Positions 34,906 through 44,486 of a stretch of DNA of 64,000 nucleotides are shown piece after piece. Numbering within the stretch: the stretch's first letter is position 1; each line of letters opens with the position of its first letter. The DNA comes from Marinilabiliaceae bacterium JC040 (GTDB lineage Bacteria > Bacteroidota > Bacteroidia > Bacteroidales > Marinifilaceae). A program made the position numbers and the translations under genes. The stretch covers positions 1-64,000 of the forward strand of contig SNAP01000001.1 in the NCBI GenBank assembly GCA_022496785.1, in the 5' to 3' direction. The notes under the pieces are model-generated. The model worked only from the letters and a program-made list of their open reading frames with translations. It made no database searches and was not told the origin of the DNA.

Positions 34906-36078
34906 ATGGATATTAAAACAGAGGACTATTATAATTATAAAGATATAAAAGGAGAACTTGAAGGCATATTCAATCATCTTCACACTAATCCTGAAATTTC
35001 TTTTAAGGAATATGAAACTAGTAAATACATTAAATCTTTTTTAAAAAAAGAATCAATTGAAATTATTGAAACTATAGGTACTAGCGTAATTGGAATAATA
35101 GAAGGTAATACGAAAGGAAAGACAATAGCTTTAAGAGCTGACATTGACGCTTTACCTATATGTGAAAACCCTAATCATTCACCTTGTTCGAGAAACAAAG
35201 GAGTAATGCATGCTTGTGGACATGATTTTCATATGACTAATCTTTTAGGAATAGCTAAAATACTTAATAAGAATAAAGAAAAACTTAAAGGTAGAATAAT
35301 TTTAATTTTTCAATCCGGAGAGGAAACACTACCAGGAGGAGCTAAATCTATAATATCTACAGGAATATTTGATAAATATAATATTGAGTGGATTGGTGCT
35401 ATTCACTGTGAACCAAATTTAGAAGTTGGAGAAATAGGAATAAAAAGTGGAATGTATATGGCTTCTGGAGATGAAATATATATAGATGTAGAAGGTCCTG
35501 GAGGACATGCAGCAATGCCCCATAAAACTATAGATACCGTATTAACAGCTTCTGAAATAGTAGTAGGATTACAACAGATAAACAGCAGATTCTGTCCCCC
35601 TGAAATACCATCAGTACTTACATTTGGAAAGATTGAAAGTGGAGGTCAAATGAATATTATTCCTGAACATGTAAAAATTGAAGGAACGTTTAGAACCATG
35701 AATGAGGAATGGAGAGAAAAAGCCAAAACATTAATAAAGCAAATATCTTGTGGGCTAGCAGAAAGTAAAGGAGCTACTTGTAAAGTAAAAATTGTAGAAG
35801 GTTATCCCTTTCTTATTAATAGTGAGAGATATACAGATAGTATAAAAAAGTTGTTGATAGAACATTTTGATGTCGAAAATATAAAATCTTTAGGTATAAG
35901 AATGACTACTGAAGATTTCTCATATTATTCTCAAAAAACAGATGCCACATTTATCAGGATAGGTGTTAAAGAAGATAGTTCAAAAGCTCTACATACAAGT
36001 AGTTTTAAAGCAAATATTGATGCATTAGAAACCAGTATTAAAGCATTGATTATCATATGTTTTAACTTATTACATTAA
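34906..36078 (+). CDS. M20 family metallo-amidohydrolase (hippurate/N-acyl amino acid hydrolase type)
   Basis: 390 residues. It hydrolyses N-acyl or related amides with a two-metal centre. Metal-site motifs are ALRADIDALPI, MHACGHDFHMTNLLG, QSGEETLPGGAKSII and IHCEPNLEVGEIG; the lid domain carries GPGGHAAMPHKTIDTV. The C-terminal MTTEDFSYYS is typical of the IAA-amino acid hydrolase/hippuricase subgroup. The natural substrate is unknown. It is monocistronic. Confidence 0.9.
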   Translation: MDIKTEDYYNYKDIKGELEGIFNHLHTNPEISFKEYETSKYIKSFLKKESIEIIETIGTSVIGIIEGNTKGKTIALRADIDALPICENPNHSPCSRNKGVMHACGHDFHMTNLLGIAKILNKNKEKLKGRIILIFQSGEETLPGGAKSIISTGIFDKYNIEWIGAIHCEPNLEVGEIGIKSGMYMASGDEIYIDVEGPGGHAAMPHKTIDTVLTASEIVVGLQQINSRFCPPEIPSVLTFGKIESGGQMNIIPEHVKIEGTFRTMNEEWREKAKTLIKQISCGLAESKGATCKVKIVEGYPFLINSERYTDSIKKLLIEHFDVENIKSLGIRMTTEDFSYYSQKTDATFIRIGVKEDSSKALHTSSFKANIDALETSIKALIIICFNLLH

Positions 36079-36141
36079 TTTAAACCGAATCTAAATTCTT
36101 AAATGTTTCTATTTATATTTTTTACTTATTTACAATCATTG

Positions 36142-36149
36142 TATTTTTG
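36142..36149 (+). promoter_or_regulatory. -7 box of the ferredoxin gene
   Basis: TATTTTTG matches TAnnTTTG, with TTTT at the expected -33 position. It leaves a leader of about 26 nt. Confidence 0.5.
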
Positions 36150-36180
36150 TACTAGTTATTAACCAATAAAACTAAAGAAA

Positions 36181-36351
36181 ATGGCTTATAAAATTAGTGA
36201 AGACTGCATTTCATGCGGATCTTGCGAGGGAGAATGCCCAGTGGAAGCTATCTCTATGGGAGATGAGCACTATGTAATTGATGCTGATGCTTGTACAGAA
36301 TGTGGTACATGTGCAGAAGCTTGTCCAGTTGGAGCTATTAGTCTAGCTTAA
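36181..36351 (+). CDS. 2[4Fe-4S] ferredoxin
   Basis: 56 residues. It has two cluster motifs, CISCGSCEGECP (residues 9-20) and CTECGTCAEACP (38-49), and the symmetric layout of clostridial-type ferredoxins. It is a soluble low-potential electron carrier, consistent with anaerobic metabolism (for example pyruvate:ferredoxin oxidoreductase). It is a single-gene transcript, with a promoter 30 bp upstream and a strong hairpin terminator 22 bp downstream. Confidence 0.95.
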   Translation: MAYKISEDCISCGSCEGECPVEAISMGDEHYVIDADACTECGTCAEACPVGAISLA

Positions 36352-36373
36352 TAGTAAAGTTCTTACTACATAA

Positions 36374-36408
36374 AAAAAAGATTACGACATATCGTAATCT
36401 TTTTTTTT
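36374..36408. terminator. Bidirectional terminator between ferredoxin and 5-FTHF cyclo-ligase genes
   Basis: AAAAAGATTACGA and TCGTAATCTTTTT pair around a CATA loop, with A and T runs at either side. It serves two convergent genes and touches the stop region of the minus-strand gene. Confidence 0.85.
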
Positions 36409-36949
36409 ATTCTGTAACTACTATATCCATTTTAATATCATACTTATCTGTAGGTACAGTTTTAAGCAATTGGAAATCGAAACATAATCCAACTTTATAA
36501 GAATCTAAATTTCTTAATAGCTTGTCGTAATAAGCCTTTCCCCTACCCATTCTATTATTATCTAAATCGAAAGCTACACCTGGAACAAGAATTAGATCGA
36601 TATTATTGTAATCAGAAAAGATTTCTCCTACAGGTTCAAGTATACCGTAATTTTCTCCTTTTTTCATAGTATCAATACCTTGAAACTCTCTCAATTCTAA
36701 TAAATCTCCTTTTACACAAGGAAGAATTATTTTTTTCTTATTATACCATTCAAGTATAAAATCATGTGTAAAGACTTCATCATCCATAGACCAATAAAGC
36801 ATAACTGTATCTGCATTTATAAATTTCTCATTAGATTGAAGTTTTTGTAGAATGATTTTAGAACGTTTCTTTTTATCTCCTATATCTACTTTACTTTTAA
36901 GAGTTCTAATCTCTTTTCTAATTGATTTCTTTTGAATATCTATTTCCAT
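36407..36949 (-). CDS. ygfA: 5-formyltetrahydrofolate cyclo-ligase
   Basis: 180 residues. It converts 5-formyl-THF to methenyl-THF with ATP, recycling a folate by-product. Motifs are VMLYWSMDDEV, LVPGVAFDLDNNRMGRGKAYYDKLL (the GRGxGYYD-type ATP loop, here GRGKAYYD) and VGLCFDFQL. It begins 2 bp after the gldB stop in the same direction, so it is translated from the same mRNA. Confidence 0.92.
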   Translation of the reverse strand: MEIDIQKKSIRKEIRTLKSKVDIGDKKKRSKIILQKLQSNEKFINADTVMLYWSMDDEVFTHDFILEWYNKKKIILPCVKGDLLELREFQGIDTMKKGENYGILEPVGEIFSDYNNIDLILVPGVAFDLDNNRMGRGKAYYDKLLRNLDSYKVGLCFDFQLLKTVPTDKYDIKMDIVVTE

Positions 36950-36951
36950 AA

Positions 36952-37956
36952 TTATTTAGGTTGATATGATGATAATCTTAAAATTTTCTCATAATCTCTT
37001 TCTTGAAGAATTTCCAAAGGAGATTTATCATTATTTTTTGCATAAGCTTTAACAATTTGTAAAGCAATCCAATTTGCAACTCTTCCTGGAGATTGACTTG
37101 GCATTCCAGAAGTATAAGGAGCATCATTTACATACTTGGTTATTGTAAAATAATCACTTGAAAAAAGATAATCTTTATCTATAAAGAAAGACCAAGAAGG
37201 AAGTTCATTATGAATACACCAATCATACTGATCTTTTGAGTATCCCATTATTTGAGCTTCTGAATTATTAGGAAATATTTTAGACATAGCATATAAAATT
37301 GAACCTTTATAAAGCATAGCACTAATTAGATTATTTTTTAAAGCTCTAGATGGAAAGTTGACTAAAAGTATAGATTTCATAATATCAAAAGGAATGTTTT
37401 CTTTTTTCATATTCTTCCTTTTATAAATAGGAATAGGTTGAGACATCATATTATAAAATCTACATCTTTCACCTAAATATTTATCTATAGAAATTGAAAG
37501 AATACCTTTATCAACAACAATAGATTGGTTAAATCCAGATATATGAAAATATAAATCTGGAATATTAACTTTTGGGAAATAATACTTTAAATATTTAAAA
37601 GAATCTTCTACCCTATTTTCAAGTTTTGAAACATCTTTAAAAACTAAAGCACAAGTATCGTATAATTGCCTTACATACTTATTTGTAATAAAATCTCTTA
37701 ATTTATTTTTACCTAATTGAGTATCAATATCATAAATAGATAAAACACCCTTAGTGTACATATTCCAATATCTAAGATTTTGTTTCTTAATAGTATCGAA
37801 TTGAGAATTATTATCAAGAGTATCTATCGTGAATAACATTGTATCAAAACGATTAATCTTAGTTTCAATATTAATATTAGAGATATCTGGCTTAGACGAT
37901 GAATTACAAGAAAACAAAACACATAATAAAAAGCAGAATGGTAATAATTGTCTCAT
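36952..37956 (-). CDS. gldB: GldB-family gliding-motility lipoprotein
   Basis: About 334 residues with a lipoprotein signal (MRQLLPFCFLLCVLFSC, lipobox LFSC). The body matches GldB: INRFDTMLF near the N-terminus, YFPKVNIPDLYFHISGFN, IDKYLGERCRFY, and the C-terminal GMPSQSPGRVANWIALQIVKAY. GldB is needed for gliding in Flavobacterium, but homologues occur in non-gliding Bacteroidetes, where the role is unclear. ATG 37956 is preferred because the signal peptide starts there. It precedes the 5-FTHF cyclo-ligase gene by 2 bp. Confidence 0.85.
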   Translation of the reverse strand: MRQLLPFCFLLCVLFSCNSSSKPDISNINIETKINRFDTMLFTIDTLDNNSQFDTIKKQNLRYWNMYTKGVLSIYDIDTQLGKNKLRDFITNKYVRQLYDTCALVFKDVSKLENRVEDSFKYLKYYFPKVNIPDLYFHISGFNQSIVVDKGILSISIDKYLGERCRFYNMMSQPIPIYKRKNMKKENIPFDIMKSILLVNFPSRALKNNLISAMLYKGSILYAMSKIFPNNSEAQIMGYSKDQYDWCIHNELPSWSFFIDKDYLFSSDYFTITKYVNDAPYTSGMPSQSPGRVANWIALQIVKAYAKNNDKSPLEILQERDYEKILRLSSYQPK

Positions 37957-38047
37957 ATGTGATATAAAATTAAATAGATTAATAAAATGCGAATAAAGAT
38001 ACATATATATTTTCTCATATAAAGAATAGAAAAAAGAATATTACTCT

Positions 38048-38055
38048 TAACTTTG
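38048..38055 (+). promoter_or_regulatory. -7 box of nadE
   Basis: TAACTTTG matches TAnnTTTG, with a leader of about 20 nt before the ATG at 38081. Confidence 0.45.
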
Positions 38056-38080
38056 CGTGTATAATTGACATATAAATATC

Positions 38081-39727
38081 ATGAAAGTAGCAATTTCACA
38101 ACTAAACTATCATGTTGGAAATATTAAATCCAACTGTACAAAAATATTAGGAGCTATTGAAAATGCAAAACAGAATAATGCTGATTTAATTGTATTTTCA
38201 GAACTCTCTTTATGTGGATATCCTCCATTAGATTTACTAGAAAAAAGAAGTCTCTTGAATGAAACAGAGAAATATCTTGAGATAATAAAAAATAATAGTA
38301 ATGATATTGGTATTATTGTTGGAGCTCCAAGACTTAATAGTGAATCTGGAAAGAATTTATTTAATTCTGCTTTCTTTTTCGATAATAAAGAACTTGTATC
38401 TATTGTTGATAAAACATTATTACCAAGTTACGATGTATTTGACGAAAACAGATATTTCCAAGCAAATGACAATTTTGCAACAATAAACTACAAAGGTGAA
38501 AAAATTGCACTTACCATATGTGAAGATTTATGGGAAGAACAACAAGATATAGATAAATTTGTAAATAAGAATCTTTATAAAATTAGCCCTATGGATATTC
38601 TAATTAAAGAAAATCCTAGCCTAATGATTAATATTGCTGCCTCTCCATTTACAAGTTCTAAAAACAGAATTAGAAAAGAAGTTTTAGCAAATAAATGTAT
38701 AAAATATAATCTACCTCTAATTTACGTTAATCAATCTGGAGCTAATACAGATATTGTTTTTGATGGAAATTCAATGGTTATTAATTCTAAAGGAGAAGTA
38801 ATTAAACAATTAATAGATTTTAAAGAAGATCTTCAATATATTGAAACAAAAGATATTAATTCAGAGGCTCCAAATGAAAGAGATTTAAAAGGACATATCG
38901 AATTAATTCATGATGCATTGGTTCTTGGATTAAAAGACTATTTTACTAAAACAGGATTTAAAACTGCAACATTAGGACTTTCAGGTGGTATCGACTCTGC
39001 AGTAGTATGTGCCTTAGCTGCAGAAGCTCTAGGAAATGAAAATATAAGAGTTTTACTACTTCCTTCACAATTTTCTTCTGACCACTCAATAAAAGATGCA
39101 GAAGATTTAGCAAAGAATCTAAATATTAAATACGATATTGTACCTATAAAAAGTATATACGATTCTTTTGAAAATTCACTATCTGACATCTTTGCAGGAA
39201 CTGAATTTAATGTAGCAGAAGAAAATATTCAAGCAAGAATTAGAGGGACTCTACTTATGGGTATCTCAAATAAATTCGGTAATATTCTTCTTAATACAAC
39301 AAACAAAAGTGAAGCAGCTGTAGGATATGGAACTTTGTATGGTGACATGAATGGAGGTATTTCTTTACTTGGAGATGTATATAAAACAGAAGTCTTTGAT
39401 TTAGCAAGATTTATAAATAAGGAAAGAGAAATTATTCCTATTAACACAATAGTAAAACCACCATCAGCAGAATTACGTCCTGATCAGAAAGATGAAGATT
39501 CTCTTCCTCCATATGATATACTAGATTATATTTTAACAGAATACATTGAAAAAAATACATCAGCAGAGGAAATTATTGCAAATGGATACGATACTGAGAC
39601 TGTAAATAGAATTATACATCTAGTAAACTGCAACGAATATAAAAGATATCAAATAGCACCAACAATAAAAGTAAGTAATAAAGCTTTCGGACAGGGAAGA
39701 AGAATTCCATTAGTAGCAAAATATTAA
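38081..39727 (+). CDS. nadE: Glutamine-dependent NAD+ synthase
   Basis: 548 residues: an N-terminal nitrilase-type glutaminase (catalytic Glu in FSELSLCGYPP, Lys in DKTLLPSYD, Cys in ICEDLWEE) and a C-terminal synthetase with the pyrophosphatase P loop LGLSGGIDSAVV near residue 300. It amidates deamido-NAD with ammonia channelled from glutamine. TNKSEAAVGYGTLYGDMNGG is the conserved ATP/NaAD region. It is followed by a terminator and a Crp/Fnr gene. Confidence 0.95.
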   Translation: MKVAISQLNYHVGNIKSNCTKILGAIENAKQNNADLIVFSELSLCGYPPLDLLEKRSLLNETEKYLEIIKNNSNDIGIIVGAPRLNSESGKNLFNSAFFFDNKELVSIVDKTLLPSYDVFDENRYFQANDNFATINYKGEKIALTICEDLWEEQQDIDKFVNKNLYKISPMDILIKENPSLMINIAASPFTSSKNRIRKEVLANKCIKYNLPLIYVNQSGANTDIVFDGNSMVINSKGEVIKQLIDFKEDLQYIETKDINSEAPNERDLKGHIELIHDALVLGLKDYFTKTGFKTATLGLSGGIDSAVVCALAAEALGNENIRVLLLPSQFSSDHSIKDAEDLAKNLNIKYDIVPIKSIYDSFENSLSDIFAGTEFNVAEENIQARIRGTLLMGISNKFGNILLNTTNKSEAAVGYGTLYGDMNGGISLLGDVYKTEVFDLARFINKEREIIPINTIVKPPSAELRPDQKDEDSLPPYDILDYILTEYIEKNTSAEEIIANGYDTETVNRIIHLVNCNEYKRYQIAPTIKVSNKAFGQGRRIPLVAKY

Positions 39728-39758
39728 ATGATTTTTTATACATTTAATATTATTTTTT
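39720..39758 (+). terminator. nadE terminator
   Basis: AATATTAAATG and CATTTAATATT pair around a 10-nt loop, followed by ATTTTTT. The stem includes the nadE stop codon. Confidence 0.7.
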
Positions 39759-39784
39759 GAGAATAGAATAATTAGATAGAAGGT

Positions 39785-40501
39785 ATGGTTATCACTGACA
39801 AGGAACAACATTCAAAAATATGTAACGCATGTATTAATAGTACAAATTCTATATTTAAAACTTTGTCAAAAGAAGAAAAAACTAATCTAAAAAAGAATAT
39901 GATTGTTTTTTCTTTTAATAAAAATGAAGAGATATATAAAGAAGGAGATCGCCCTGAGGGTTTAATGTGTTTAGCATCTGGGAATGTTAAGATTTTTAAA
40001 GCAGGAGTTGGAGGTAAAGAACAAATTGTTCGTCTAGCAAAACCTATTGGTTTTATTGGATATAGGGCTCTTTTTGCACAAGAAAATCATATCGCTTCAG
40101 CTGTTGCTATGACTGCATGTACTATTTGCCTTATAAATTCTGAATGTGTACATAACCTATTAAGATCGAATTTTGATTTTAACCTTCAAATATTAAGAGC
40201 TCTTGCTACCGATTTAGGTTTTTCTAACAGAAGAACAGTTACCTTAACTCAGAAACATATTAGAGGAAGATTAGCAGAATCTTTACTTGTATTGATTGAT
40301 ACATATGGATTTGAGAAAGACAGAAAGACACTTGATGTTTATATATCTAGAGAAGATATAGCAAATCTTTCAAATATGACGACATCTAATGCTATTAGAA
40401 CTCTCTCTAGTTTTGCTAGTGAGAATATTATTGAGTTATGTGGAAGAAAAATTAAGATTCTTGATAGAAAAATATTAGACAATATAAGTAAGATGGGATA
40501 A
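39785..40501 (+). CDS. Crp/Fnr family transcriptional regulator
   Basis: 238 residues. It has an N-terminal cyclic-nucleotide-binding-type beta roll (about 30-135, KEGDRPEGLMCLASGNVKIF), a dimer helix, and a C-terminal winged HTH (ISREDIANLSNMTTSNAIRTLSSF, about 190-213). Cys residues occur at 13, 16, 62, 112, 115 and 121. The N-terminal pair (CNAC) plus the central group recall the Fe-S ligands of FNR, though spacing differs from E. coli FNR. Targets are unknown. It ends in a terminator that also contains the stop of the convergent gene. Confidence 0.85.
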   Translation: MVITDKEQHSKICNACINSTNSIFKTLSKEEKTNLKKNMIVFSFNKNEEIYKEGDRPEGLMCLASGNVKIFKAGVGGKEQIVRLAKPIGFIGYRALFAQENHIASAVAMTACTICLINSECVHNLLRSNFDFNLQILRALATDLGFSNRRTVTLTQKHIRGRLAESLLVLIDTYGFEKDRKTLDVYISREDIANLSNMTTSNAIRTLSSFASENIIELCGRKIKILDRKILDNISKMG

Positions 40502-40530
40502 ATAAAGGTGAGAATTATCTCACCTTTATT
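40499..40530. terminator. Bidirectional terminator holding both stop codons
   Basis: The stem AATAAAGGTGAGA / TCTCACCTTTATT with a 4-nt loop lies between the Crp/Fnr and murF-alr genes. The plus-strand stop (40499-40501) touches one arm and the minus-strand stop (40526-40528) lies in the other. Confidence 0.8.
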
Positions 40531-42979
40531 CACTTATATATACTCTTTTTACTCTTTCTGAAACGGATGTAAGAATTTCATATGGAATGGTTCCTATTTC
40601 TTCAGCTAATATAGAAACAGGATTCTTTTCACCAAAGATTATTACTTCATCTCCTACTTCAACTTGTATATCTGTAACATCAACCATACACATATCCATA
40701 CAAATATTACCAACAGTTTTAGCGAGTTTATTTTTTATTAGAACGCTTCCAACACCATTACCTAATTTTCTATTAAAACCATCTGCATAGCCTATAGGGA
40801 TAACAGCTATTTTAGATTCTCTAGACAAAATTCCTTTACATGAATACCCTACTACATCATCTTTTGAAACATGTTTTATCTGAGATATAGTTGTTTTTAA
40901 TGTTGATACATTTGAAAGTTCAGTTTTAAGAGGACTTATGCCATATAAACCTAAACCTAATCTTACCATATCATATTGATATTCGTTATAAGCTTCTATT
41001 CCAGCAGAATTTAAAATATGACGCAAAATATTATAATCAAACTCTTGCATTAGAATATCAGAAGTTTCTTTAAATATTTTCAATTGTTCTAGAGTATAAT
41101 CCTTTAGATTTTCATCATCTGCACCAGCTAAATGAGAAAATATTGATCTTATTTTTATTCTATCATTATCTTTCAAACATTTAACAAGAGAGGGTATTTC
41201 TTCTTCAATAAAGCCTAATCTATGCATTCCTGTATCAAGTTTTATATGAATTGGATAATTTCTAACTCCTGCACTATCTAAAGCCTTAGAAAATATTTTT
41301 AATTGCTCTATTGAATATATATTAGGTTCTAGCCCTTTATCTATCATCTTACTAAAGCTATATTCCTCTGGATTCATTACAATTATAGGAGTTGTTATTC
41401 CTGAATTTCTTAAACTAATACCTTCATCAGCAATTGCAACTGCTAGGAAATCTACTCTATTATATTCCAATATTTTAGCAATATCTACAAGACCACTACC
41501 ATAAGAAAAAGCCTTCACCATTACAGTAATCTTAGTATTGTTCTTTAATAGAGATCTATAAAAATTAAGGTTTTCTTCTATTGCATTTAAATTAATCTCC
41601 AAAACTGTTCTATGAGCTCTCTTTTCTAAAACATTAGATAAATTTTCAAAATGAAATTTTCTTGCTCCTCTAAGTAAAATCACTTCATCTTTAAAAGATA
41701 ATTTTTGAAAGTCTAAAAGAAATTCATTTGTAGATAAATAAGATTTTTTTTCTCCTTTAAAGAGGTGTATATATTTAGAAATTGATTGTCCAATACCTAT
41801 AATTCTATCAATTCCCTTTACTTCTAAAATATTAGCTAATTTGTGATATAAAGTTTCAATTTTTATTGTTGATTCAATGAAATCAGAAATAATAATCGTC
41901 TTTTTCTTAGTATTCGATTGGCGTTTCATTAAATCAATAGCATATTCAATAGATGCTATATCTGAATTATAATAGTCATTTACTAAGATACAATTATTAA
42001 TTCCTTCTTTTATTTCCAATCTCATTTCAACAGCACGTAACATTTTAATATTCTTCTGAATATATTCAATGTCTGTATTAATCAATAACAAGAAAGTAAT
42101 ACAGTTTAAGCAATTTTGTATAGAGGCTTTGTCTATAAAAGGAATTTCAATATTAAATGTATTTTCTAAACTTTTCAATTTAATCGTAGTATGTCTATCT
42201 TTAGATACTAAATCATAAATTACTAAATCAGCATCTTTAGATTTTCCCCAAGAATATATCCTTTCTTTTCCTAGTACATTACACGCAATATTAAAAGTCT
42301 CTATATCATCACTATTAACAACTATTTTTTTTGAATCTTTAAAGAGTTTTAACTTCTCCTTTAGTTTCTCTTCTCTAGAAGAAAAGTTCTGATCGTGTGC
42401 AATTCCAATATTTGTTAGAATTCCAAAATCTGGATTTATCATCTTTTGAAGAGAATTCATTTCACCTCTCTTTGAAATTCCTGCTTCAATTATTGCCAAT
42501 TGGTCATTTTCTTCTAAAAGAGCTAAAGATAAAGGAACTCCTACTTGTGAATTATAACTTCTTGGACTTCTAACAATTTTCATTAAAGGGAAAAGAAGTT
42601 GAGCAAGCCATTCTTTTACTATCGTTTTTCCATTACTTCCAGTGATTCCCAAAACTGGATAAGAAAAACAACTTCTATAAAAAGTCATTAAGCGATGAAG
42701 AGAATTTATTGTATTTGGAACAACAAAAAAGCATGCTTCTTCATATTCAGAATACAAATCATCATATTCATCAATAACAAAAGCTCTAACACCTCTTTTA
42801 TATAAAGATGTAATATAATCATGACCATTATTTACATCTCCTCTAATAGCAAAAAACAAAGTATTAGGAGCATAGAGTAAACGTCTACTGTCTACACTTA
42901 TATATTTTATAATAATATTTGAAGAACATTTTACCTGAACCTCTAATATTTCAGCAATTTCATTTATTGAATATTTCAT
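40526..42979 (-). CDS. murF-alr: Fused MurF (UDP-MurNAc-tripeptide:D-Ala-D-Ala ligase) and alanine racemase
   Basis: 817 residues. Residues 1 to about 455 are a Mur ligase: an N-terminal UDP-binding domain (FFAIRGDVNNGHDYI) and P loop ITGSNGKTIVKEW near 115. Residues about 456-817 are a PLP-dependent racemase: VMVKAFSYGSG with the PLP Lys, IHIKLDTGMHRLGF, and the second active Tyr in VGYSCKGIL. The fusion makes D-Ala and adds D-Ala-D-Ala to the peptidoglycan precursor. It is a normal arrangement in Bacteroidetes. It is downstream of the cardiolipin synthase gene (12-bp gap, same strand). Confidence 0.94.
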   Translation of the reverse strand: MKYSINEIAEILEVQVKCSSNIIIKYISVDSRRLLYAPNTLFFAIRGDVNNGHDYITSLYKRGVRAFVIDEYDDLYSEYEEACFFVVPNTINSLHRLMTFYRSCFSYPVLGITGSNGKTIVKEWLAQLLFPLMKIVRSPRSYNSQVGVPLSLALLEENDQLAIIEAGISKRGEMNSLQKMINPDFGILTNIGIAHDQNFSSREEKLKEKLKLFKDSKKIVVNSDDIETFNIACNVLGKERIYSWGKSKDADLVIYDLVSKDRHTTIKLKSLENTFNIEIPFIDKASIQNCLNCITFLLLINTDIEYIQKNIKMLRAVEMRLEIKEGINNCILVNDYYNSDIASIEYAIDLMKRQSNTKKKTIIISDFIESTIKIETLYHKLANILEVKGIDRIIGIGQSISKYIHLFKGEKKSYLSTNEFLLDFQKLSFKDEVILLRGARKFHFENLSNVLEKRAHRTVLEINLNAIEENLNFYRSLLKNNTKITVMVKAFSYGSGLVDIAKILEYNRVDFLAVAIADEGISLRNSGITTPIIVMNPEEYSFSKMIDKGLEPNIYSIEQLKIFSKALDSAGVRNYPIHIKLDTGMHRLGFIEEEIPSLVKCLKDNDRIKIRSIFSHLAGADDENLKDYTLEQLKIFKETSDILMQEFDYNILRHILNSAGIEAYNEYQYDMVRLGLGLYGISPLKTELSNVSTLKTTISQIKHVSKDDVVGYSCKGILSRESKIAVIPIGYADGFNRKLGNGVGSVLIKNKLAKTVGNICMDMCMVDVTDIQVEVGDEVIIFGEKNPVSILAEEIGTIPYEILTSVSERVKRVYISE

Positions 42980-42991
42980 ACTAATACAAAT

Positions 42992-44467
42992 TTATAATAG
43001 AGGAGAGAATAAACGAGCAAAAGATTCTAAAATTTTATTTGTTTTTTTCCTTCTTGCCCAAGCCTGAGGGAGTATTATGTTTGTATATTCTAAATCTTTA
43101 AAAAAATCTTCTTCCAAACTGGCAGTTATACCCTTATCGTAGATAATAGCATTTATTTCAAAATTCTGCTCAAAACTTCTTGAGTCCATATTAGCTGTAC
43201 CTACTGTAGATATTATACCATCTATCATCATTATTTTAGAATGATTAAAACCTTTATTATACTGATATACTTTAATATTTGCATCTAATAATTCTTGAAT
43301 ATATGAATTTGTACTCCAATATGTTATAAAAGAATCAGATTTTGCAGGTAACATAACACGAACATCAACACCTGACATAGCTGCAGACACAAGAGCCATT
43401 ATCATTGATGGACCAGGCATAAAATAAGGTGTTGAAATATATACATTCTTTTTAGCTGAAGTTATAGCTGCAAAATAAGCTTGCTGAATACTAGCCCAAT
43501 CAGAATCTGCACCTGAAGCTGCAAGTTGTATTAATGTTTCTTCTTCTTCATTTGTTTTTATATCAAAATGTGATCTATTAATTAAATTTTCACTCGAAAC
43601 AAAATACCAATCTATTTGAAAAATCAATTGAAGATATGAAACAGCTTCTCCATGAATCAATAAATGAGTATCTCTCCATATACCTATATTTGGAATACCA
43701 TTTATATATCTATCAGCAAAATTTAAACCACCTAGAAAACCATATTCATTATCAACTACAATTATTTTTCTATGATTTCTATAATTCGCTTTATGAGTAA
43801 GATATGGGAAATGTACAGGAGAAAAAGGATAAATCATTATTCCTGATTCTTTTAAATCGTGAATTCTATCTTTTTTAAGACTTAAACTACCTACTCCATC
43901 GTATATTATTCTTACTTTAATACCTTCTTTAGCTTTATTTCTAAGAATATTAAAGAGTTTATCTGTAAGTTCACCCTCTTCAAATATATAATATTCAAGA
44001 TTTATAGACGTTTTTGCATTAGATATTATTTCAAATATTTTAGGAAAAGTTTCAGATCCATTATTTAATATTGAAACTTTATTTTTCTGAGAAACTAGAG
44101 CCTTTGAATTATTAAGAAGAAGCGTCATTATTTTCTTAATTTGCTTAAATTCCTCTCCTTCTATACTTGAAACTTTTTCTAATAAATCTTTCTGAGAATC
44201 ACTCATAGCTTGTAGCCATTGCATATCTCCAAGACCTTTACGGGAAAACATTTTCTGCTTTCTATAATTCTGTCCGAAAAACAAATAAAGTATAAAACCT
44301 CCAATTGGGATTAAAATTAGTACCAATATCCAAGCAATAGTTTTAAGTGGAGATCTGTTTTCTAGTATAATCAATACAACAACAAATAATATCAATAGAA
44401 CATAAACTATTGTAAGACCATTAAGTAGATTATTAGCTAGATCTGAAATTTTATCTATTTCAATCAT
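42992..44467 (-). CDS. cls: Cardiolipin synthase
   Basis: 491 residues. Two N-terminal membrane helices (about 12-72, with PLDNF-like GFILYLFFGQNYRKQ) lead to two phospholipase D motifs: HRKIIVVDNEYGFLGGLN (about 239-256) and HSKIMMIDGIISTVGTANMD (about 412-431), each with the HxK(x4)D core. It condenses phosphatidylglycerol or uses PE to make cardiolipin in the inner membrane. It probably heads a transcript with murF-alr. Its start codon is only 19 bp from that of the divergent prmC. Confidence 0.93.
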   Translation of the reverse strand: MIEIDKISDLANNLLNGLTIVYVLLILFVVVLIILENRSPLKTIAWILVLILIPIGGFILYLFFGQNYRKQKMFSRKGLGDMQWLQAMSDSQKDLLEKVSSIEGEEFKQIKKIMTLLLNNSKALVSQKNKVSILNNGSETFPKIFEIISNAKTSINLEYYIFEEGELTDKLFNILRNKAKEGIKVRIIYDGVGSLSLKKDRIHDLKESGIMIYPFSPVHFPYLTHKANYRNHRKIIVVDNEYGFLGGLNFADRYINGIPNIGIWRDTHLLIHGEAVSYLQLIFQIDWYFVSSENLINRSHFDIKTNEEEETLIQLAASGADSDWASIQQAYFAAITSAKKNVYISTPYFMPGPSMIMALVSAAMSGVDVRVMLPAKSDSFITYWSTNSYIQELLDANIKVYQYNKGFNHSKIMMIDGIISTVGTANMDSRSFEQNFEINAIIYDKGITASLEEDFFKDLEYTNIILPQAWARRKKTNKILESFARLFSPLL

Positions 44468-44474
44468 ATTTTTT

Positions 44475-44482
44475 TAACTTTG
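44475..44482 (+). promoter_or_regulatory. -7 box directly before prmC
   Basis: TAACTTTG ends 4 bp before the prmC ATG (44487). With the usual 6-nt spacing, transcription would begin at or within the start codon, giving a leaderless mRNA. The -33 position (TTAT) lies over the cls start region and is a weak match. Confidence 0.5.
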
Positions 44483-44486
44483 TTGT

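Noticed and set aside
36952-38004. GldB start at 38004
   Set aside because: The lipoprotein signal begins at the internal Met (37956); the extra residues upstream would spoil it.
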